Source: Lampris incognitus
Taxonomy: Eukaryota; Chordata; Actinopteri; Lampriformes; Lampridae
NCBI RefSeq assembly: GCF_029633865.1
Contig: NC_079230.1
Span: 28,832,009-28,896,008, forward strand
Reading direction: 5' to 3'
Length of the DNA: 64,000 bases
Both the position numbers and the translations under genes were made by a program. Of this stretch, positions 23,893 to 34,729 are shown piece after piece; the stretch's first letter is position 1, and each line of letters opens with the position of its first letter. Under the pieces are notes generated by a model. It was not told where the DNA came from. It was given only the letters and a program-made list of their open reading frames with translations, and did no database searches.

Positions 23893-23910
23893 TGGGGGCT
23901 TGTCTGGGAT
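23893..23910 (+). other. Candidate retroviral-type primer-binding site (tRNA-Pro)
   Basis: Eighteen bases, TGGGGGCTTGTCTGGGAT, equal the standard tRNA-Pro PBS except for two C-to-T changes. It starts 5 nt after the LINE fragment ends; no LTR is visible upstream. It could be a leader remnant of an endogenous retrovirus-like element, or chance. Confidence 0.35.
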
Positions 23911-24175
23911 TGGACATCCATGAGGTGAGGTAAAATGCGTGTAAGTTTGTGTGCATCTAGTGGCCTTTATTTTGATTATAGTGGTCAAGTCTTTTGTTAG
24001 ATCATGTGCGGTTGTTGCTGTTTGTTTTAGTTGTTTGTTGACTGGGAAACTGCTTCAGTAGCTTGGAGTTTCAGTTTTGAGCACCCTCACTAGGTAGCCA
24101 CTGGGCAGGTTTGAGGAGCTTGCCACATCGTTGTTTTGCCACATTGTTGTTTTACCTTTCGTATTTTTGTAATCG
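23911..24175. other. Unassigned GT-rich sequence
   Basis: No coding signal. Composition resembles 24835-25250 on the other side of the SINE, so the two may once have been continuous. Confidence 0.3.
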
Positions 24176-24575
24176 TTTTTTTGGGGGTGGGATTTTTCCC
24201 CCCTTTTCTCCCAAGTTGTACCTGGCCAATCACCCCTCTCTCTGAGCCGTCCCGGTCGCTGCTCCACCCCCTCTGCTGATCCGGGGAGGGCTGCAGACTA
24301 CCACATGCCTCCTCCCATACATGTGGAGTCACCAGCCGCTTCTTTTCACCTGACAGTGAGGAGTTTCACCAGGGGGACGTAGCGCGTGGGAGGATCACGC
24401 TATTCCCCCCAGTTCCCCCTCCACCCCGAACAGGCGCCCCGACCGACCAGAGGAGGCGCTAGTGCAGCGACCAGGACACAAACCCACATCCGGCTTCCCA
24501 TCCGCAGACACGGCCAATTGTGTCTGTAGGGACGCCCGACCAAGCCGGAGGTAACGCGGGGATTCGAACCGGCAA
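24176..24575 (-). mobile_element. SINE-A, full length
   Basis: The minus strand begins with the tRNA-like head (B-box GGTTCGAATCC at about 24561-24571), continues through the conserved body and ends in the G-rich tail with a T-rich run at 24176 on the plus strand. This is one of the best reference copies in the window. Confidence 0.9.
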
Positions 24576-25689
24576 ATGGTTGTGGTAATCTTGAGTGGGG
24601 GCACGCTTCGGTGTATTGCGGTTACATCTGGGTTTTTGGTGATGCACTGAGTCCAGCGTTTAAAGTCGCCTCAAGCTCAGCAAGCCACTGAAGACCAACT
24701 AGATTAGCTAGCAAACTTTATCACAGCAACACAATACAGTGACCAAACAAAAGGTAGTCGTCTCACAAAAAATGATCACAACCAAGTTGTTGTGTAAATA
24801 CTCTTGTGTGCAGTAACGTGTGGTTTGTGACCTTTTTATGTTGTGGTAACTGCACTCCACACTTGTTGGGTCATTGTGGGTTGCTGCTTAGGTGTAAGTT
24901 GGCAACATTTGTGTGTAGTTGTTGACTACAGTGTGGCCATTTTGTGTTGTGGTTGTTGCAGTCCGCTTTTGGTGTTGTCACACCGTGATCCACAGATCGA
25001 TGACTCTCAGTGTGGTGGGTGTGGCCTCCCTGCGCGTCAGGTCAGTTTGGGTTGCTGGTTTCCTACATCCATCACAGTAACTTGTGCATGTTGTTGACCA
25101 CATGGTGCCCATTTTTGTGTTGTGGTAGTGGCAGTTGGTTTTTCTTGGGTCTTGTGTGTTGCTGTTGGTGTACGGCAGCAGCTTTGTAGTTGGTCTGCTC
25201 GTTGTGAGCCCTTTTGGTTTGTGGATGTTGCACTCACTAAAATTCAAACCCGCTGGGGCAAGGCCACCAGCACTGGATAAGGGAATCCCCTGCCGCCACT
25301 GTGTCAGCCCTCTAAGTGCACGATGACGGACGCCGGGGCAGGGGGGACCCGCACGAGCCAGTCAGGATAGTCGTCCAGATCAGAAAAGAGGTTCACACTG
25401 CACACCACGCCGTATTTCGCTTGGAAAGCGACGCACCTCGGGGCGTCGGCATTGTTTTGTATGGTTGTTTGAAACGTTAGCTAATTACATAGTTTACAGC
25501 AGGGTTCCCCAATTAGTTTTCCCCAAGGGCCAAATCATGTCATGCATGCCAAGCCAAGGGCCAAACCGTCCGGGTTTTGTTTTTCCATTGCGCCAGACAA
25601 AGTTGTTTTATGTGCAGATGTTATTGTTGCTGCTATTACGATTATAATTATTATAATTATTATTTTAATTATTTTTATGATTATGATTA
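24576..25689. other. Unassigned sequence with GT-rich diverged duplication
   Basis: A segment 'gttgttgac-aca-tgtgg...ttttgtgttgtgg' appears at about 24917-24955 and again at about 25094-25130, suggesting an old tandem duplication of roughly 170-bp units. A possible hAT-like end 'cagggttccccaa' is at 25500 but no partner was found. Confidence 0.35.
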
Positions 25690-25780
25690 TTAGTAATAGT
25701 AGTAGTAATAGTAGTGGGAGTAGTAGTGGGAGTAGCAGTAGTAGTAGTACTTGTGGTAGAAGTGGTAGAAGTGGTAGTAT

Positions 25781-25826
<46 letters not shown>

Positions 25827-25968
25827 TGTAGTGGTAGTAATACCAGTAGTAGTAATAGTAGTGGTAGTAGTAGTGGGAGTAGTAGCAGTAGTAGTAGTAC
25901 TAGTAGTAGTACTGGTGGTAGTAATAGCAGTAGTAGTAACAGCAGTAGTGGTTATAGCTCCCTCCAGT
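25690..25968. repeat. (AGT)n trinucleotide tract with variants
   Basis: About 275 bp of AGT with GGT, AAT and GGGAGT interruptions. The long Ser-rich and Val-rich frames are artefacts. Confidence 0.96.
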
Positions 25969-25989
25969 AATAGACATGAGGCATGAGAT

Positions 25990-26470
25990 GTTGGTTAAAA
26001 AACGGGGCTTTATTCCTCATGGGAGCAGGAGGACAGACAAACAGTAATGGTGGCAAGGAGTTGGCTCAGGTAAAACAGCTGCAAGAGTGCACTAGTGTAT
26101 TTGTTATGGTTTACCTAAAGGAACGAACGGAGATGAATTTTTCCATATTCAAGGTTTTTTGTAGCCTGTTCCAACTGTCGGCTGCTGCATACTGAAACGA
26201 GGAGCGGCCTGGTGAGGATTTGGTACTGGGAATACTTGCCAGGATGTGCATAGCTGAACGGGTGGAGTACTTCGGGGGTGGGCGTAGGTGGAGGAGGTGT
26301 GTGAGGTATGAGGGAGTGAGGCCTAGAAGTGTTTTGTAGATAAACGTCAGCCAGTGGATGTTGCGTCTGGGTTTCGAGGGAGGGCCAGTTTATGAGGGAG
26401 TACAGCTAGCAGTGATAGATCCTATAGGGAGCATTGGTGGCAAAACGTATGGCGGAGTGATATAAAACAT
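25990..26470 (-). mobile_element. LINE 3' fragment (RT C-terminus)
   Basis: The minus strand from about 26370 reads IHWLTFIYKTLLGLTPSYLTHLL, then FQYAAADSWNRLQKTL, matching the end of L2/CR1-type polymerases, followed by a short 3' UTR ending at 'gaggaataaagcccc'. Confidence 0.65.
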
Positions 26471-26476
26471 CTAAAC

Positions 26477-26682
26477 CAGGGGTGTCAAACTCCAGGGCTC
26501 GAGGGCCGCAGTGTCTGCAGGTATTTGTTTCAACCGTGTACTACACCACCCGATTTAACTAATTAGCTCACCTCCTGGATCAAGGAGGGGAAGGAACTAG
26601 TTTAATCAGGTGGTGTAGTGCACGGTTGCAACAGGTACCTGCAGACACTGCGGCCCTCGAGGCCTGGAGTTTGACACCCCTG
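26477..26682. mobile_element. Palindromic hAT MITE, 206 bp, perfect 8-bp target duplication
   Basis: Ends caggggtgtcaaactcc / gagtttgacacccctg; the arms are inverted copies over most of the length. The perfect duplication atctaaac lies at 26469-26476 and 26683-26690. Confidence 0.95.
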
Positions 26683-26709
26683 ATCTAAACGCTCGAGAGA
26701 TCCCTTGCA

Positions 26710-27455
26710 GGCTGAACGGTAGATTACATTACATACGAAATATTGCAAAAAGAATCAGAAATATTTTGTCGCTTAAGGATATCGAAAAATTAAGTCACAC
26801 TTTAATTTTCTCCCATCTAGATTACTGTAACTCCCTCTACTCTGGCCTCAACAAGGCTACTTTTAATCGTCTACAGCTAGTTCAGAATGCAGCTGCTAGA
26901 CTACTAACCAGAACTAGCCATAGGTCCCATATTACCCCTATTCTTGCATCCCTCCATTGGCTTCCCGTAAAATTCAGAATAACTTATAAGATCTTATTGA
27001 TTACATTTAAAGCACTGCGTGATCTTGTCCCCAGTTATACTTCTGATCTTCTCATTCCTCATTCCACTTCCCGACCACTCTGATCCTCAAACCTCGGTCT
27101 TTTATCCATTCCTCACTGCAACTGCAAAACAAAGGTGACCGCGCCTTTGCAGTCTTGGCCCCAAGCCTTTGGAATAATCTCCCCCAATCCATTAGATTTG
27201 CTGAATCTTTGGACTGTTTTAAGCGGCTTCTAAAAACCCATCTTTTCAGGCAAGCCTTTTTAGATCCCCACCCCTGACTTCTGTTGTGTTTCATTTTTTA
27301 GCTTGGTCTGTTACTCCCAATGCCATGTTTTTATAATCATTCAATTTATTTTAGGTATTTATTCGTTTTTTGTGTATGGCGTGTAAAGCACTTTGTAACT
27401 GTACGTTTTTAAACGTGCTATATAAATACACTTTTGCTGGCTGGCTTGCTTGCTT
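26710..27455 (+). mobile_element. L2-type LINE 3' fragment with 3' UTR
   Basis: Encodes HLDYCNSLYSGLNKATFNRLQ, QNAAARLLTRT, ITPILASLHWLPVKFRITYK and then, in another phase, NNLPQSIRFAESLDCFKRLL. The 3' UTR has the 'aaagcactttgtaactgtac...aacgtgctatataaata' end. One frameshift at about 27080. Confidence 0.85.
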
Positions 27456-27519
27456 GCAGTCCTTCTGATGTCAGGCCTGTTTTCTGTTGTGGCAAGCCAG
27501 AGGCACTGGCCAAGATTTT

Positions 27520-28352
27520 CATTAATGATAATAATAATAATACATTTTATTTGTGGGCGCCTTTCAAGCACTCAAGGACACCTTACAGAACACAGTAAAA
27601 AACAAAATATAAAAAAACAAACAAGCAGCACTGTACCAGACAGCATAAAATCAAAACAAAGCAGGGTAGACAATAAAAAGTTAACACAACAGATAAGTAT
27701 AAAATCGTCATCTGCACAAAACTCAACGAAACATGGATCAGACTGAATATGTCAGTGTGAAAAGGTGGGTTTTGAGATGGGATTTGAAGGTTGAAAGAGA
27801 GTCAGTGTTGTGAATGTCTTGTGGGAGAGAGGTCCATAGGCGGGGGCAGAATGACTGAAGGCTCTAGACCCCATGGTAGTCAAGTGGGCCAATAGTGTAG
27901 TGAGTTGAAGAGGATGTGAGAGTGCGGGAGGGCATGTGGATATGAAGGAGTTCAGAGAGATATGAAGGAGCTAGGTTATTAAGGGCCTTAAAGGGGAGGA
28001 GCAGGATCTTGAAGTCAGTACGGTATTTAACAGGGAGCCAGTGGAGCTGCTGAAGAACAGGAGTGATGTGATCTATGGAAGGAGTTCTGGTAATGATACG
28101 GGCAGCTGAATTCTGGACCAACTGAAGTTTATGAAGACACTTGAGGGGAAGACCCAAGAGGACAGAATTACAGTAGTCAATACGGGATGTAACCAGGGTG
28201 TGGGTGAGTATGGCGGTGCTGTTAGGCATAAGTGACGGCCGAAGACAATTAATATTGCGTAGGTGGAAGTATGCAGACCGAGTAACATTGTTGATGTGAG
28301 CTTCAAAAGATAATGTGCTGTCCAAGATGACACCCAGACTCTTAACCTGAGG
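27520..28352 (-). mobile_element. L2-type LINE 3' fragment
   Basis: Same family as 16331-17750 without the hAT MITE. The open frame (part of 27864-28517) contains [39 protein letters not shown] and [15 protein letters not shown]. The 3' end is at (TTA)n near 27525-27545. It is joined at about 28352 to a hAT transposase remnant, which makes a chimeric 217-codon frame that is not a real gene. Confidence 0.85.
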
Positions 28353-28785
28353 CGATGGAGGAACTATACAATGGGAGAGTATGTTACTTTCCTGGTTCTT
28401 GATCGAGTTCATTGAAGAAAATGATGACTCCTGTATGTACGTGGAGGGGAAAATTGTGTGCAATAGCTCTCCTGTTTTTGAATTGAGCTTGGGGAACCAC
28501 GTTAATCCAAAAGTCACTCACCCCAATGTCCGTGTGTTGTGCTTTGAGCAAATCAGATGTCCCCATCTCCAAGACCTCCATCTGAAGAGTTGCCTCATCT
28601 ATGGAAGGTACCACCAGCCTTTTGGCCTCTGCAGTCCACTGGCCGTCAGCTGAAACGGAGAATGGCTGTCTCAGGAAGAGGAGGATGTCACCTGAGAGTT
28701 TAGGGGCGCTTTCAAATCATTCCTTGAAGTTTTCTGCCAGGCTTGTCAAGAAATCCTTCATCGCTGGACCCTCTTCTTGTAACAT
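28353..28785 (-). pseudogene. hAT transposase C-terminal remnant (ZBED/SCAND3-type)
   Basis: In minus sense: MKDFLTSLAENFKE, then [40 protein letters not shown] and, after a frameshift, [20 protein letters not shown]. The last block is the hAT dimerisation region with the usual 'CES.FS.MN.IK' pattern. Stops and frameshifts make it a dead copy. Similar proteins have been domesticated in vertebrates, but this is not such a gene. Confidence 0.7.
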
Positions 28786-29128
28786 AACATAACATACCAT
28801 AACGCTGTCACAGTCCCAGGATAAATAGTAGGCACAGCATCAGACTTCAAAACTAATTTCTTGTGAGAACCCAGTGTGTAACGTCCCAGTCGACAAAATA
28901 CAAGTCTGGACTGATGGTCTAATGCTGTTTTTTTTTTTTTTGGTTTCCTTTCCTTCAGAGACCAACGTAGGAGCTAAACAGAAATTAAACCAGAAGGCAA
29001 AATCATACGTTAAACTCTGTTAGCTTAACACCAGAAAGTTAGCTTGACACCGGAAAGTTAGCTTGACACCACAGTTATCAAAACACGAACAAAACCAACA
29101 TTACTGAACAATTAGACGCAGTAAATAC
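28786..29128. other. Unassigned sequence
   Basis: A poly-T run lies at about 28930-28943. No gene recognised. Confidence 0.3.
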
Positions 29129-29487
29129 CAGTAGCGGACCGTACCGTGCATTTCAGACCTAGGCTTCGGTGAGACGTCACCTCCTCATAATTACCCAAAG
29201 ACAGCCGTCATACCGCCATGCTTCAATGTTTTAGTCGCAAAAGTGGTTATCATCACCATCATCACCATCGTCGTTATTTGACACTATTCACTTTCACAAC
29301 AGCGACATCGTGCGGCGACATGGTGTAACGTACAGCCTTGCTGGAAGTAGTCCCGCTGGGCATATAAATATGCTATCAAGAAACTCAACAAACACCTCCC
29401 AGCCGGGTCGCTGGGCATAAAAACAATCAAACATTAGGTAAATCAACTAACTGTACAAAAAAAATAAATTTGACTCACCAGTGTTGT

Positions 29488-29775
29488 CTATTTGAAGACA
29501 GAATCCATTCTCCTTTCTTTCTGGATGAAACGGTCCATCACACGGTCACAGAGCAGTCCTTTGGCTTTTAAACAAGACAAGCCAGGTTGTGGAAGCCTGT
29601 GTAGTTCCATGACCCCTTCTCTGAGGAGAACAGCAAGCCCGCCCAGCAGCAGTTCTCCGCTTTGCTTGGATCCAGTGAGCCACGGGTACCGTTCGTAGGT
29701 GCCGGCCTGGAAATGCCGCACATACGTCTTCCCCGGTTGGGTCAGAGCCGCTACCTGTGGGGTTGATCTGCCCAT
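29488..29775 (-). pseudogene. hAT transposase N-terminal piece (TTF-type zinc-finger region)
   Basis: The 95-codon minus-strand frame has LTQPGKTYVRHFQ and YERYPWLTGSKQSGELL, matching the region just before the zinc finger of TTF-domain hAT transposases, then LSCLKAKG. The cysteine that normally follows 'LLC/W' is lost. It is a remnant, with no downstream catalytic domain in frame. Confidence 0.65.
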
Positions 29776-29893
29776 CTACACAATCCTTTGCTTTCCCCAA
29801 ACGATCGTCTTGGAAATGGTGTGACTAATAAATCTGCCACCACATCATTCGCGACTTCTCCTTGAGACAGTATTCTCATTCACGGCTAGCTAG

Positions 29894-30266
29894 TGTAACC
29901 GGTTATTTTCTTGCCCGGTGCGGGATTCGATACGAGGTGTACTGCACCACAAGGCGACATCACTAACCGCTCGGCTAAAGGGTCAGACCCGTTAGCTAGG
30001 GGCTAACGTGTCTCATTAGTAGTTTACAGTCCTCACCCTCCCTGGAAGTGCGCCCTCGCGCTTTGTTCTTCCCGCGCTCCGAAGAGACTTCTGAGGATCT
30101 GCACACTTCCGGATCCCACCGCTGCCACCAATGTAACCGGTTATTTTCTTGCCCGGTGCGGGATTCGATACGGGGTGTAATGCACCACAAGGCGACATCA
30201 CTAACCGCTCGGCTAAAGGGTCAGACCCGTTAGCTAGGGGCTAACGTGTCTTATTAGTAGTTTACA
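29894..30266 (-). mobile_element. TRIM-like LTR element with tRNA-like LTRs, complete copy
   Basis: Two LTRs of 135 bp (30132-30266 is the 5' LTR and 29894-30028 the 3' LTR in minus sense) flank 103 bp. Each LTR begins TGTAAAC and ends GGTTACA, with A-box-like TAGCCGAGCGGTTAG (30201-30215) and B-box-like GTATCGAATCC (30161-30171). The PBS TGGTGGCAGCGGTGGGAT (30113-30130) lies 1 nt from the 5' LTR and is complementary to a tRNA-Leu 3' end including CCA. A purine-rich stretch (GGGAGGGTGAGGAC, 30029-30042) abuts the 3' LTR. The 4-bp duplication ctag flanks the element (29890-29893, 30267-30270). There is no coding capacity; a helper LTR retrotransposon would be needed. Confidence 0.88.
30113..30130 (-). 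promoter_or_regulatory. Primer-binding site for tRNA-Leu in the TRIM
   Basis: Plus-strand ATCCCACCGCTGCCACCA equals the last 18 nt of a vertebrate tRNA-Leu with its CCA end, so the minus strand is its exact complement. The same site is intact at about 39424-39441 and partly deleted near 36096-36107. Confidence 0.85.
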
Positions 30267-30771
30267 CTAGCTTAGCTGACCAAATCAAAAACACAAACGC
30301 TAGCTAACATTAGCCACCAACCACCGCGACCTAGGCGCTGCTGCTGATTGGCTGAACAGTCGGTCACGTGGCTGTATGCAGCGAAGGCCCTATGACGCTG
30401 TGCAAGTATAAAAGAATGCGCCCATCCGCTACACATCAAAATCTGATTGATTGAGTAATCTATCAATCTGGTATTAACGCCTAACTTATTTAGATAGCGG
30501 AGACCTTCACTCGAGATGCCGAAGGCGCTGGCAGGAGGAGTCTTCTCACACGGTTACAACAGAGGGAAAAAGCTGATTGGATGATTTTTTTTTTTTTTGG
30601 ACGAGAGACTGCAAGCAGAGCCTCCCGAATTCGTGTAGTCGAAATCAAAATGTAATGCGATATTAACAAATTGATTAGAAGATTGTATCATATTTATGAA
30701 AGTGTTTTCCTTTTTCTGTGGAGTCTTGGCCCTTCATTGAAGGCCTAGAAGGCCCTGACGGTTCGCCGCGG

Positions 30772-31398
30772 TTAGATACCTTGTTGCTCTCTCGACTGGA
30801 GCTAAACTCCCGTTCTGCTCTCCCCATTCGTCCTTTTTACACCTTGCTTATCTCCGTGTTGACCTTAACGTTCTACACCGCTTTTCCGTCGATTGACTTC
30901 CGTGTCTGCTGTCTTTTCAAAATAAAAGCACTTTCGCGTTCACAGGACACAACAAAATAAAAGCAATATAACAACTAAAACTACAAATGCAAACTTTGTA
31001 CACACGAACCACACTGTGCATTGGGGTCATTTACGCAGTGACTTTTGCACTAGCCAGGTTATAGGTTATACTCCACACCAAAACAGCACTGCAGACGCGC
31101 AGTCCCTCCAGGTTTGTAGGCATGTGAGCCCGATGTCTGCAAATAAATTCCAACCATTTCAGCAGTACAGCGGGAGCTTTTTCTTCTTCTTTCTTTGTAT
31201 GTAGATAGTGGAAGAAAGCTCCAGGGTCTGGTTTACATCCAGAAACTGCACACTCTACCATGTTTGCTGTCAAAACGTTCACCGTGCTAATGCAAACCCG
31301 CCCTGCATCTGCATATTAGACTCTCGGATTTGTGGCGTACCACATCTAGTTTACCCGGGGTATGTTTGGATACCAGATTTTAGGTAAGTGCACTAGCG
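30772..31398. other. Unassigned sequence
   Basis: No gene recognised. Confidence 0.3.
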
Positions 31399-31614
31399 CA
31401 GCGTTTCTCAAGCCTCTCCTGGAGGACCACTTGTCCTGCATGTTTTAGATATCCCCCTGCTCCAAACACAGCTGATTTAAAGGATCAGCGTTGTTATGAG
31501 GCAGCTTCGGGAGCAAATAACGAGTTGATCATTTGAATCAGCTGTGTTTGGAGCAGGGGGAGATCTAAACCATGCAGGACAAGCGGTCCTCCGGGAGAGG
31601 TCTGAGAAACGCTG
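31399..31614. mobile_element. Palindromic hAT MITE, 216 bp, 8-bp target duplication
   Basis: Ends cagcgtttctcaagcc / ggtctgagaaacgctg; internal inverted arms share 'ctgctccaaacacagctgat' and its complement. Target duplications cactagcg (31391-31398) and cactggcg (31615-31622) differ at one base. Confidence 0.93.
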
Positions 31615-31622
31615 CACTGGCG

Positions 31623-32140
31623 GGAGGTGGAAACACCGCTCTGGTGAAGAACTTTGCACAGAAACGTCAGTGTAGCTAAGGCCAGATATTTTAGAGAACA
31701 CAAACATATAAGAAAAACACATGTTCGAGTGGAGGGTACTTTAATGCACCCTTAGATTCTTTCTAGGATTCCCATATGTTCCATCACATCTCCTGAGTTC
31801 AATGCAAAGACCGTATTAAGTCTATGATTTTAATGCCCTTTCTGTGCCAGTTTGTCCTGTAATTTGTCCTGCGTCACCATCCTGCAATTGTCTTTGTCAC
31901 GATCATGTTGTTTGGATGTGATTTATTTCAACCTATCACTGAATGACGACATTGTCGAGGACATCTTGATGTGAGTATTATAGTGCATTACCTACACTAG
32001 GTTTAGGTAGGAAGTTAGACATGGTTATGTTTAGGTATTAGCTTAAGGATGGTTAAGTTTCGGTGTATGGTTAGAAATGGTTGTGTTAAGATGCAGGTTT
32101 GGTGTGGTTGAGTTCAGGACAACGATCTGCGATGCCGGTC
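31623..32140. other. Unassigned sequence
   Basis: A weakly repetitive 'ggttatgtttagg/atggttaagttt' patch lies at about 32000-32110. No gene. Confidence 0.3.
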
Positions 32141-32990
32141 CTTAAGCATAATGAACCGGCACCAGCATAGGAAGGCTCATTGGTTGGCGGCAGAACAGGA
32201 ACCAGGAACATTTACTATGTGTCCTTTCATTTCCTGCACTTGCGTACATGGAATGAAACGACACATCATTTGCCCCAGCCCACAGCAGTGCAACACAAAG
32301 ACAACGACACATATCCAGACTACAAGAACACTTATATCCAAACTAAACTACAAAAATACATATATCCAACATACCACAAATAAATAAATAAATCACTGTC
32401 CAAGAGAGCGAACTGCCAGGATGACTGTCGGAACAGCCGGTCTGCATGGGCTAGTAGTTAGCTTAGCCTGCCCCGCTTCCGCGTCCTGTCAGACCGCCCT
32501 TGGTGTTTCCTCCTCGGGAGCAGCTCCAGGCAGGGCCGTGGTCCCTGGGCCCACAGGACGCAGCAGACCAAGCTCTCCCAGCCGATCCAGTGCTAGCTCT
32601 CCCAGCCAGACACCCTCGACACATCTCGACTCACCTCCCCACACTCCACACGACGACACCAAAAACACAGTCAAGGCCAGGCCAGACCACCCTCGGTGTC
32701 ATCAGAACTGCCAGGCTGCATGGGCCAGCCCAGCCCGCCCAGCTTACGCGTCCTGCTAGACCACCCTCAGTGCCTACCCCTTAGGCGCAGCTCCAGTCAG
32801 GGCCGTGGTCCCTGGGCCCACAGGACGCAGCAGACCAAGCTCTCCCAGCCGATCCAGCGCCAGCTCTCCCAGCCACCAAACCAAGACACAAACCTAGACG
32901 CAGACGTGGACAAAGACACTGCATGGACGGTACTGGGTGAGGCCGCCGCGAACGTGAATTCACGCCGCCATCTTCCCACACCGGAAGCGG
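32141..32990 (-). repeat. GC-rich interspersed repeat family M, copy 2, with internal duplication
   Basis: Reverse complement of the 10197-11605 copy but without the 19-bp array; the corresponding place (about 32313-32375) holds only a few degenerate units. A 'gggccgtggtccctgggccc' block occurs at about 32534 and again at about 32803, so roughly 270 bp is tandemly duplicated. It also contains the 'ctgcatgggctagtagttag' segment that is amplified at 62650. Confidence 0.7.
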
Positions 32991-34068
32991 AATGACCTGC
33001 GTGGCTGCAATGAGAACCCTCTTCACTACAACAGACAATGATATGTCTGTAGATCTGCATTATGTTACAGGTCTACATTATGCCAGAGGTCTGCACTGGC
33101 CTGAATCTGCCTCACCCATGTCCGCAGCTGAACGTTGTTGTTCTTTTTTGTTGTTGTCTGAGTCTGTCCCAGATGACACCTGATTTGAATTTATATAAGT
33201 CTGATACAAGTGGTGCCCTTATGAACATTTAAATGATTAATTAATGACCGAACAGTTAATAAACAAACACAATAATTTAGCCACTGTGTCTGGCGTTGTA
33301 CCTCAGCCCGCCCAAATTCTGCAGCGGCCCAAAAAATCCGACTTGTCTACCTGCTTGGAGCGGCTCACAATACACATCAATACACATCTTTTTCAACTAT
33401 GTTCTGCAAGGTGTCTTTTAGTGCTCTGAAAGGCACCCACGAATAAAAAGTATTATTATTGTTATTACTAGTATCAGCCTTGTGCTGTGGTCTTGCCCTG
33501 GTGAAGGGACGATGGGCGCCGAGGAAGCTGAATAATCACCTTGACATCTTGGCCAGCCTCGTCTAGTCGGTGTTACTCCTCGTCAAAGCGTGAGGACGTT
33601 GTGCTGGAACGTAGGAGAAACAGCAGGTAAGGCAACAAGAGCGGAGATACGGAATCAGACCCAGGGGACCTGGTAAATAGCTTACATATTCCTCCAGCAA
33701 TCATTCAAACAACTGCCGAGTGTCGACTCAATTAGCCCCGTGTTTCTCACGGAAGGCCATCACCATGGAAACAGGGTGTCTTCATGCGTGCTCAATAATC
33801 CAGGTAAGAAACTCAAAAGAAGGTGGAATTCAAGGCTGAGGAGGTGCACATTCCGGGTAAAGGAGGAATGCTGGTTTGAACGGGGAGACAAAGAGGCCGT
33901 CTAATGTGAGGAGGGAACGACCACCCCCGAACCGGGGGGTCTAAGAGTACATCTGTCGCCATCTTACAATGCTGCGATGCAAACATTCTCCAGGACACAT
34001 GGCCATGGTAACGCTAGTTAATGCTCACACCCGTGTTCACATATGAAGCTGATGGTTGGTGTCGGCTG
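32991..34068. other. Mostly unassigned; LINE 3' tail at 33360-33465
   Basis: 'ctctgaaaggcacccacgaataaaaagtattattattgtt' (about 33423-33462) is an L2-like 3' end. No other feature recognised. Confidence 0.4.
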
Positions 34069-34617
34069 TTATGCCACTGTGTTGTTTATAAGGGTGGGGG
34101 TACCTGCAGCCACTGTATTGTTTATCGGGATGGGGTTACCTGCAGTCACTGTATTGTTTATAAGGGTGGGGGTACCTGCAGCCACTGTGTTGTTTATAAG
34201 GATGGGGGTACCTGCAGTCACTGTATTGTTTATAAGGGTGGGGGTACCTGCAGCCACTGTATTGTTTATAAGGGTGGGGACACTTGCAGTCACTGTATTG
34301 TTTGTAAGGGTGGGGACACTTGCAGTCACTGTATTGTTTATAAGGGTGGGGTACCTGCAGCCACTGTATTGTTTATAAGGGTGGGGGTACCTGCAGCCAC
34401 TGTATTGTTTATAAGGGTGGGGGTACCTGCAGCCACTGTGTTGTTTATAAGGGTGGGGGTACCTGCAGTCACTGTGTTGTTTATAAGGATGGGGGTACCT
34501 GAAGCCACTGTGTTGTTTATAAGGGTGGGGGTACCTGCAGTCACTGTGTTGTTTATAAGAGTGGGGGTACCTGCAGCCACTGTGTTGTTTATAAGGGTGG
34601 GGGTACCTGCAGTCAGG
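34069..34617. repeat. 36-bp minisatellite, about 15 copies
   Basis: The unit is built from gttgtttataagggtggggg followed by tacctgcagccactgt, with T/C and C/T variants. Since 36 is a multiple of three, both strands stay open (12-residue periodic peptides such as YKGGGTCSHCIV on plus and GTPTLINNTV on minus). No start, homology or splice context supports coding. Confidence 0.95.
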
Positions 34618-34729
34618 TGAGACTGAAGAGGTCCCTTAGATGATGAAGAAACGTGTCTCTCAGTAAACGTTGCATCCAGATGAACTGACTCACCTTCTCT
34701 GACGGGAACAGCTTATTGAGATTTAGATG

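Larger units (their letters stand above)
29129..30771 (-). mobile_element. Candidate internally deleted hAT element containing a TRIM
   Basis: The left end cagtagcggaccgt and the inverted right end ccgcggcgaaccgt share a terminal pattern (8 of the first 12 bases, the differences mostly CpG-type). Flanks gtaaatac (29121-29128) and ttagatac (30772-30779) agree at 6 of 8 bases. It carries the TTF-type N-terminal piece at 29488-29775, and the LTR element at 29894-30266 was inserted later. Boundaries are tentative. Confidence 0.45.

Noticed and set aside
25500..25600. hAT end 'cagggttccccaa' before the AGT tract
   Set aside because: No matching inverted end or target duplication was found.
34021..34620. 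199-codon plus frame and the minus frames with 12-residue periodicity
   Set aside because: They follow from a 36-bp tandem repeat that keeps every phase free of stops.
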